A stretch of DNA of 64,000 nt from positions 38,501-102,500 of the forward strand of contig JAWDGP010001962.1 in assembly GCA_033675545.1 (NCBI GenBank), written 5' to 3'. Shown here piece after piece: positions 53,136 through 64,000 of the stretch. Position 1 is the first letter of the stretch. Each line of letters starts with the position of its first letter. The notes beneath the pieces are model-generated. The model saw nothing but the letters and a program-made list of their open reading frames with translations. It made no database searches and had not been told where the DNA came from. The position numbers and the translations under genes were made by a program. Source of the stretch: Elysia crispata (Eukaryota; Mollusca; Gastropoda; Plakobranchidae).

Positions 53136-53250
53136 TTGTTGTTGTTGTTGTTGTTGTTACCACTACTGCTGCTGCAGCTCATGATCTTAATGATGACGAT
53201 GATAATGAAAATGAAGTTGATGATGATGAATAAAGATGATGATGATGGTT
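53136..53250. repeat. GTT / GCT / GAT trinucleotide tract
   Basis: (GTT)7 followed by short CTG and GAT runs. No gene. Confidence 0.85.
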
Positions 53251-54727
53251 TGCTGATATTTTTGTTGTTCTTCTTGTTGTTATTGTTTTTGGTTTGTTTC
53301 TGTTTTTCCTTGTTTTTGCTGTTTTGATCTCGGAAGATTTTCATCGTATTGCAGTAAAGTTCGTCTTTTCGATAACATGGCTGTTGATGCTGAAGGTGCC
53401 GAGTAAAATCTGTTAACTACTAGCGAGGAATTAAAAAAGGGAGAATATGGTTTCTAGATTTTGCGAGTTCCTGAACGTTCCATTCACGGCCTCGTTGGAT
53501 TCTTAGACTCTTACAGCCCAGAACTATTCCTAGAATCTTACAGCCATAATTTAATCAGATTTCATTTCTAGTTTGAGCAGTTAATATTTCAGGGGACCTA
53601 TTGATCGATATATTGGGTGGCTGGTTGGTTCATATATTAACTGATTTTTTTAAAACCATGGTCCGTTTTATCAAGAGTTATCTCAAACTTTTTCTTGCGT
53701 AATAAACAATCCTTCATGATATTTTAAGACGCAGCCCCAGATTTATCCCGATCTGATACGGTAAGTTAATTTTTTAGGGAATAAAATGGAGTTGGTACAA
53801 GAAAAAACTGGGGATTTCTTTAACGACGACATTCCGGACGAGATTTTTATTTGAGATCTCTAGAAAGGGCAAAGAATTAAAATTATTTTTTTATAGGCTT
53901 ACATTTCACTCCAATTAAGGTCTAAAACCACTTAGCGAAGGTTCCAAAAAACGTAACTAAACATAGCTTTCCCATTCTACGAAGGAGCATTACACTACTG
54001 ACAGAAGAGGTTATTGTGAGGGGGGGGGGAATGTTAGTAAGAAATGTTAGCCAATTTTGTAAGATCCCTATCTTTCTATCTAAATTATTATAGATCCTTC
54101 CAGACTTGAATAATTATGTAAATAGAAATAATACGAACTTCCGCACCGCCCATCACCTCTGGGCATATTTTACGGAGAGAGTTGAGGTCTTTTGATCAAA
54201 AAAAAAAATAATAATAATAATCTCTAAATAGATTTGGAAAGTACAGAATTTTTCATTATTTCTTCTCTTATTTTTCCCGCAAAATGGTAACATTAGTTTT
54301 TGTCGCGTCAAAAATTCATGTAAGGATAGCATCCTAAACAAAAGGCTTTCCAACGATTTCTTATTCTAAAAAAGACATGGAGTAATATAAATTTTATGAA
54401 GTTTTTCTTTATGTTTAATGTCGTCTTATTTCAAAGAAAAAGAATTAATTCTTATTTTTTTTTCGAGGTAAGTCGCCAACATTTTCCCTCGTGTCATGGT
54501 CAAGACCTGGCTCTGCTCGTTGACGAACTGCCCAGGCTTTCCTGCCAGGGTCATCTAGAGTTAGGCCAGGGGTGAATGATAACACTGTCTCGATTAAAAG
54601 TCGACATTCACGTGTTAGTATAGACCTACGTCTTGCAGTGTGCTGGCTGATTTCATGTTTACTGGCAAGCATAAGCTTGAATAATGAGTGGGGAAAGAAA
54701 AGGAAACAAGAGGCCAAAACGAGAGAC

Positions 54728-54729
<2 letters not shown>

Positions 54730-54783
<54 letters not shown>

Positions 54784-54808
54784 GTGTGTGTGTGTGTGGG
54801 GGGGGGGG
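54730..54808. repeat. (AG)n then (TG)n then G run
   Basis: About 25 AG units, 7 TG units and a G9 run in direct succession. Confidence 0.95.
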
Positions 54809-54900
54809 TCAAGTATAGGGTAGCCGTGAGTTGAAAAGTATGAATGCTCTAAAATTAATATGGAATCTTTATTAGAGGTAAGGTCTAAGAGAAAATGATT

Positions 54901-54902
<2 letters not shown>

Positions 54903-54996
<94 letters not shown>
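54903..54996. repeat. (AG)n microsatellite
   Basis: About 46 pure units. Confidence 0.98.
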
Positions 54997-54999
<3 letters not shown>

Positions 55000-57223
55000 G
55001 CAGAAAACCTGATATTTCAGTCCAGATTACAAAATGCCAAGGTGTCAAAGTAAGTTAAATATCTCTCTCCTCACTTCCAAACACAGCCAAGCTTGACCAG
55101 GACAGGACATTCTTACTCAGGGTCAAGTAAAAAACATCACGTGGCCGGCTTCAATGATAAAATTTCCAGTAATCGTGACATGATTTGTGGCCCTCAGTGC
55201 AGCACTAAGTGTAATCACTACCAGCTCCCTTCAGTCCTGTCCCACGAATTGTAAACAAAGAGAGAGTGACATAAGTGAAGAAACTGTTTGTGTGTGTGTG
55301 TGCGTATACATTTATGTTTGTGAATGGGAGAGGGAGATAATTTTCATATCAGGCAAGGCATGTCTGCAGTAATGTTACTTAAGGTAAAAAAAAGTTATTA
55401 CGTCCCCTCATGTGATGCGCCCGATAGACTCATAAGGAAGATTTCAGAACTAAACTAGATCTTGATCTACACGCCAGCGCTAAACAACGAAAGGGAATTA
55501 GACATGGACATCGTTTCTGTTTATTTGAGGACGATGACAATGTCTGTACATAGATTTTCTGGAGGGGCAGATTTAACATCTTACAGATATGTCCTTCTGT
55601 GATAGGAAAGTGATAGGCATTTGAGGCCCTTTAGAAATGTGCGTATAATCTTTTGAATAAAAATCAAAATGCGATATTTTATTCAAATATTAAAAATAGT
55701 GGGGAAAAGCCTGTCAGGATTCGATAAAACAATTATGGCATGATGTCGCATAATTTCTCGTAAAGAATAAAGTGAGTAAGTCCAGCTTATGGAATTTTAT
55801 ACATAAATATTGCACAGATTGTTAAAATCATTAAGTTAAAACACTTTTGTGCAATTTTTATGGGGGGAAAATCGTTAAAAATTTTCTTAGAATGGATGTG
55901 CTGATTACCCAAACATTCCAATAAACGGATATTTTAAAGTTGCGCAAAATATTGCCCACATGTATTGCATTATATTAGCGTTTTTCTCTCTTCCTGTCCA
56001 CCCGAAATATTGCTTTTAGTTAGGCGAAGCTGTTAATGTTGGATATTTAGATCCGTCGCAGGATTTTCATGTACAAACTGAGATTTTTTTTGTCGTAAGT
56101 AAACTTTTGAGAAATGTTGCTCAGACTTCTTTATTTATAGCAATACTCTCCGCTAGACACCTTTGAGAAAAATAACTTCATAACCGTAATGGAAAGGTGG
56201 TCGTCTTTGCTAAGCGTTGTAAGAAATTGATGTTCTGGTTTTTATTTATTTTTTTTTTTTTTTTGCTTAATCGATCTAGTTGATAACCTTGAGAAAGAAA
56301 TTGATGATCAAGTCGTCTGAAGAGGGCCTGTTGTGATGGTTAAACTGTGTAAGAATTGAGATGTATATATATAGTTTGAAGATAAGTTGGAATAACTGAT
56401 ATTTATATATCCACGAGCAAGCTTTATGTAGTGTTTTTCTTTTTTTCAAGCTGTTGTGATCTCGTTTTTTTCAGGTGTCGAGAGCCGAGCTCAAATGATT
56501 TCTTTAATCGTCCTATTTCTCCTATAGATCTAGATCTAGCTGCTGCGGGATCGTATTAAAAAATAATTAAAAAAAGAACTTTTCCGATTATTCAAAGCTA
56601 AATTAATGCTTTTGGAATGGGTAAAGGTTATTATATCGTAATCTTCTTACGCTTTTTTAAACATCGACGGTAACATACCGCTGTATGTCTGTGTTTGGCC
56701 TTGAGCCAACTAAATTCTCCATGCGAAATTATTTGCTTTACTTTTCGCTATATATCTAAGAAAGGCAGGCAGCATAAAATTATTTCATGGCCGGTTCTGG
56801 TTCGTGCATAATTGTTAGACAATTTTTTACATGTTTGTGCGATAAATGAAGCCATGCATGCGCGCCCATTTTCTCACCAATGAAACGGTAATTTTAAAAG
56901 CATAAGGACGAAGTGACACAGACAGCTTCTAATTCCGACAGACCCTGCATCGTGTCATAGTTTTTTAGTCAGTTTTGAAGGATCTTGAGATCGATTCGGA
57001 TAGCACAAAATTAGCTGTTTTACCGTATTTCAGAATAAGGAAACATTGACACTCAAGAAAAGAAATCGGTACTAGGCTACTTCGATTGTTAGCTTGGTAC
57101 TGTGTGTGTGGACAGTAAAATAATTGTTGTGCATAAAAGTTAGTGAAGTTACAATTGTATTACAGTTTTCTTCGATGGAAAGCTATAAGACATAATTATT
57201 ATGATTGTTGGTGTTGTTATAAT

Positions 57224-57225
<2 letters not shown>

Positions 57226-57309
<84 letters not shown>

Positions 57310-57346
57310 ATTATGATGATGATAAAGATGATGATGATGAAAATGA

Positions 57347-57414
<68 letters not shown>

Positions 57415-57426
57415 ATACTACTACTG
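57226..57426. repeat. (AGT)n - spacer - (ACT)n inverted triplet repeat
   Basis: About 27 AGT units (57226-57309), a 40-nt GAT-rich spacer, then about 24 ACT units (57348-57426). AGT and ACT are reverse complements, so the arms can pair. Confidence 0.95.
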
Positions 57427-58559
57427 TTATGATTGTAAAATAATCCTGAGTGGATCCGGGTTTATAGCTGGAGCTGCTTGGTTAACGTCTGTGAAGAGCT
57501 TGCTGAGAACAAGAGTGTGGAGTCTGTACAGTTGAGAAGAATTCGTGATCTTTAATAAAAGAATCAGGCAACTAAGTCAGTCCAATTAATCTAGGGGGCC
57601 TATAGTACGCAAGCTCCATTCATCAGCGCTCCTGACCTAACCAATCTAGGCCTGGGTTCAAGTAAAATACTACTCTCGTATGTTGGGCCTTCCACGCAAC
57701 ACTACAAACATTTGAAGCTATAAGAGGTAATAAATCTAACTAGAGAAGGCCGCAGCTTCGGCCAAGCCTATTACTATCGTCAGATCGAGTAAGACTAAAC
57801 CGAGCTAAGTTATCAGCGCAAGATAAGTTGGATCATAGTTACTAGCAGTCTGTGAGAAGTGCTAATTTGTTTTGTTTTGACAGTAGATGTAGGTTTACGT
57901 ACCATCTGGCAGTTGTAATGCATTTTGTTTGATTGAAATGTTTTATTTATAAGAAGTGTCTACACAATCAAACGTGACAATGTTTTAATCGAATAAACAA
58001 AAATTAATAGCTGTTGTCGTATTTAAATAACTTAGATTAAGAGTGTGTTTAGATTTGAAACGTGTATTTTTCGCGTTAACAAACTTTCAGCTGTTTATGT
58101 ATAAAGCGAGAGACAATTTATTACAATCTATAGTTGTTTGTTTCGCCTGTTTCTACCTTGTCGATATTTAAAAAAAAAAAAGAAAGGTAAATTTTCATTT
58201 TTGTTTGTATATCTTTTAGCACAGGCTTATTCGGAGATTGTATAAGTACGTCAGCTTGTTAAATTCAATATTTTACCCGGCTTTACACTTACCACCAGCG
58301 ACGTTTGTCTTGAATATAATAACTTAGTGTGTGTCAGTGATAACAGTGCTTTCAATCAGTAGAAAATACTAGTAAATTACCCTAACCCAATTTGACTCGC
58401 CATAAACACTGAAATAAAACCTCTCGAGCTAAGTTGGTTCCTCAAAAGGAACTCCATTATTTAGAACCAACCTCTCTTCTAAAATTGCATGGCAGTCTTT
58501 TATATATATATATATAAATTTAAAGCAATTTTTCCGCTGTGAATCACGTTTAAATGATT
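57427..58559. other. intergenic stretch without recognised genes
   Basis: Unique-looking DNA with a (TA) run at 58501-58515. No exon or RNA gene is recognised. Confidence 0.5.
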
Positions 58560-58891
58560 AGGAAATTGGTATTTCTTGTAAAAAAAATTTCTTACTAAGT
58601 CAGTTTAAGACCCTATTGAAAACCCATTTGTTTACTGCACATGAAGACCTTAATTAGTCTGAGAAATTTGTCTTATTGTCAATGTCTTTTCTTATTTTCT
58701 TTGTACATGTAACTTATTTATTTTTTCCTCTTCTGTTTGTTTGAATTGTTAATGGACTATGTTTTAGACTATAGACTAGTGTCACTATGTTAAACGTTTG
58801 TAAATAGACTATTGTAAAGAGCTTCGAGCCTACAAGTAGGAAGAGGCGCTAGGAAATAACTTCATTATTATTATTATTATTATTATTAAGC
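58560..58891 (+). mobile_element. 3' end of a LINE with ATT tail
   Basis: A short frame LSQFKTLLKTHLFTAHEDLN* near 58590-58655 matches the usual C-terminus of CR1/L2-like LINE ORF2. About 170 bases later come GCTTCGAGCC, AGGCGCTAGGAAATAA and an (ATT) run at 58864-58888, the characteristic microsatellite-ended 3' terminus of such elements. Confidence 0.65.
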
Positions 58892-59114
58892 TCGCCTAAT
58901 ACAGACATTATTCTTACATTCTCTTTGCCTTTAGGCATGAGTTTATGAAACTTGTGAACCACATCATCACGCAATAAGGCTAAACATAGAACTTCTCCAT
59001 AAGATAAAGAATAAAAAAAAGGGACACTTTCTAGTGGGACTTCTTTAAAGCGTTATCAAGATAAACCAGGAGGCAAGAGATAAAACTACAGGGGAGAGAC
59101 TCGCAATCACGAGG

Positions 59115-62277
<3,163 letters not shown>

Positions 62278-64000
62278 GTAAGTTGAGCCTTAAAGCAAGA
62301 AAAGTCGGCTATTCGTTGTTGTTAAAAACGTAATCTGTTTAGGAACCCTCTTAAAAAATCGTTATCATGTTGGTTCAGATAAATACACAGCTGCTGTCGT
62401 GAATTCTCACGAGTCGGTGCAGTGCTAGACATTTTTTGTTCTAACTTTAGAGCTTGATAATGGGCGTTTAGAAGTTCACTGGCAGGGTGTCAACAATCGG
62501 GATTTTAAAAACATGTAAAAAAATGCCATTTTATTGAAGTATGGTACATGCTAACACATTAATTTAGCACAGTTAAATATCACGTTATGCAAAGCTTAAA
62601 ATAGTTTGCTTTGGATATTGTTATGTCTTAAAACAGGAGATACTGAAATGATTTAAGGAAAAAAAGTTTTTAGTTTAGGGGCTGAAGTGCTTATCCCAAG
62701 GTAACCCAGATGAAAGAAAGTTTTTCTTCACACAATACAACAGTCCTCTTCGACTCTCATTATTTGTCTCTCTTGATGAGTCATTTTTCCTGCAAGCTAC
62801 TAAAAAATAATGTTAATAACCTCTCTACTCCTGCTGTGCAATTTTACGAGAAAAAAAATCTGATGAGATGGATAACCGTAAACGAGTGGTTGTTGTTGTC
62901 TCTCTGGCAACCAGTCATCAGCGTCTATAAACTCGGCGCTGGTTCGAACCAGCATGGGAGAGCACGTGAGCGGCTCGGCTCAACACGTGAGGCAAGCCCC
63001 TCTGTCTAGTTAGCTACGGCCTTGCGTGAGGTCTATCGTCACTTGCATGGCGCTAAGCCGACTTTCTTTCCTCAGTCAATAGCAGAGGTTTTTTAGTTTT
63101 TATATCAAGCGCTCGCGCGCTATCAACGTACGGGTGGGTCAAAAACTGAAGGAAAAAAAAAAGAAAGAAAGAAAGGAGAACGTAATGCATTGATATTTAT
63201 GTTTTCATGGACAGTTTTCTTTGTTAATTGTGTGTGTGTGTGTGTATATATATATACATATATATATATATATGTTTAAGGTACGATCTTTTATATCTAT
63301 GAAAAGCTCCCACAATTGAGCAATCTTATCAATCATTCCAACTTATTTTCAAACTATATACATACATATATATATATAGAGAGAGAGAGATAATATACTT
63401 ATTTATATTTATCTGTGGAATATTTCATAATCACCATATATTCAAAAGCGTGTAATCAGCTAGAATCAAAAGAGCTTAAAGTATTTACAAAAAAAAAACA
63501 GCGTCTAAATTAAAGCAAAATAATATAATTAAGGTAGGCGTCGCTTTCAGGGTTTAACAACAAGATAGGATTCAACCGTAGCAGATTGTCTTAGTTGGTC
63601 TGTGTTTAGTGATCAGCTAAGACCATCTCTATACTTAGCAGGCCTAGAACCTTTGAAGAACATGGCGCTAACTATATAGAGGGCTTTGGTTCAGCTTAAA
63701 GGCTGTTTATGTGTTCATTGTTTTCCTTCCTTATTCTGTTGCTTTTCCAACCATCTACCTTGTGAGCTAAAATGTTATGTCCATGCAGATCTCTACTTAG
63801 ATACCGGGAAAAATGAATATAGAACCCCTGCCATTATGAAAGGAAACACTTATCTTTGTTTTTCTCCACTATTGTGAATACTAATATGCCGTCAGTATCA
63901 GACAGATATTGGAATTTCCTAACCTATTGCTCTATGTTGTTATTTATAAGATTATATTTAATTTGCTGCAGTGGTTGAAGTGCAAGCCTATTGTAATATG
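62278..64000 (+). other. uridine phosphorylase intron 3, incomplete
   Basis: No further exon is recognised. It holds two CACGTGAG copies near 62963 and 62984, GT/TA dinucleotide runs at 63227-63275, and a short TA/GA run near 63365-63392. Its end is beyond the window. Confidence 0.6.

Larger units (their letters stand above)
52700..57225. other. intergenic stretch without recognised genes
   Basis: Apart from the simple repeats listed separately, I see single-copy AT-rich DNA. The 54440-54720 part is more GC-rich but has no recognisable frame. Confidence 0.5.

Noticed and set aside
53136-53250. Coding CAG/CTG-type repeat
   Set aside because: Short mixed trinucleotide runs with stops nearby and no exon context.
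62930-62952. GGTTCGAACC resembling a Pol III B box
   Set aside because: No A box at tRNA spacing and no cloverleaf; it is a simple palindrome.

Overview
The window is nuclear DNA of an invertebrate animal. It is AT-rich, has GT-AG introns, non-LTR retrotransposon relics, a tRNA-derived SINE, a hAT-like miniature element and an extreme load of simple repeats. The recurrent (CTAGAT) runs and long CT and TTA arrays make me favour a mollusc, perhaps a gastropod. That placement is inference; no sequence here proves it.

Two protein-coding genes can be supported, both on the + strand. (1) A complete zinc transporter of the LIV-1 subfamily (SLC39A6/SLC39A10-like, related to Drosophila fear-of-intimacy) is split over 13 coding exons between 30805 and 42551. 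I assembled it by matching splice sites and phases; it predicts 700 residues with a signal peptide, a CPAxxY ectodomain motif, several His-rich tracts, eight membrane helices and the intact HNFSD and HELPHEIGD zinc-site motifs. A CCAAT/E-box/CpG patch ending in a consensus splice donor at 20659 is a candidate distal promoter and noncoding first exon. (2) The 5' part of a uridine phosphorylase gene (three exons, 59115 to 62277, 115 residues) runs off the right edge of the window.

Layout: 1-2900 holds a compound TTA/ATC microsatellite and a frameshifted LINE reverse-transcriptase relic. 3046-5845 is one satellite block of 60-bp and derived 38-41-bp units, interrupted by a ~190-bp hAT-like element. 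6460-9740 has a 37-bp repeat, a 143-bp tandem array bracketed by an inverted 56-nt repeat, and a GTA array. 9740-20440 is gene-poor with small tandem arrays and CT/AG arrays. 20440-30470 is probably the first intron of the transporter gene, with three LINE fragments in opposing orientations and four CT arrays. 30473-43250 is the transporter body and its nearest poly(A) signal. 43250-59000 is intergenic or 3' flank, with a 1.28-kb TTA array, a SINE followed by a ~45-bp array, CTA arrays, an AGT/ACT inverted triplet hairpin and a LINE 3' end. 59000-64000 is the uridine phosphorylase 5' region, whose first intron is largely CT and tetranucleotide repeat.

The two genes have no evident functional link. 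I found no bacterial-type operon, CRISPR array, rRNA or intact tRNA gene. Most long open frames in the window are translations of simple repeats.
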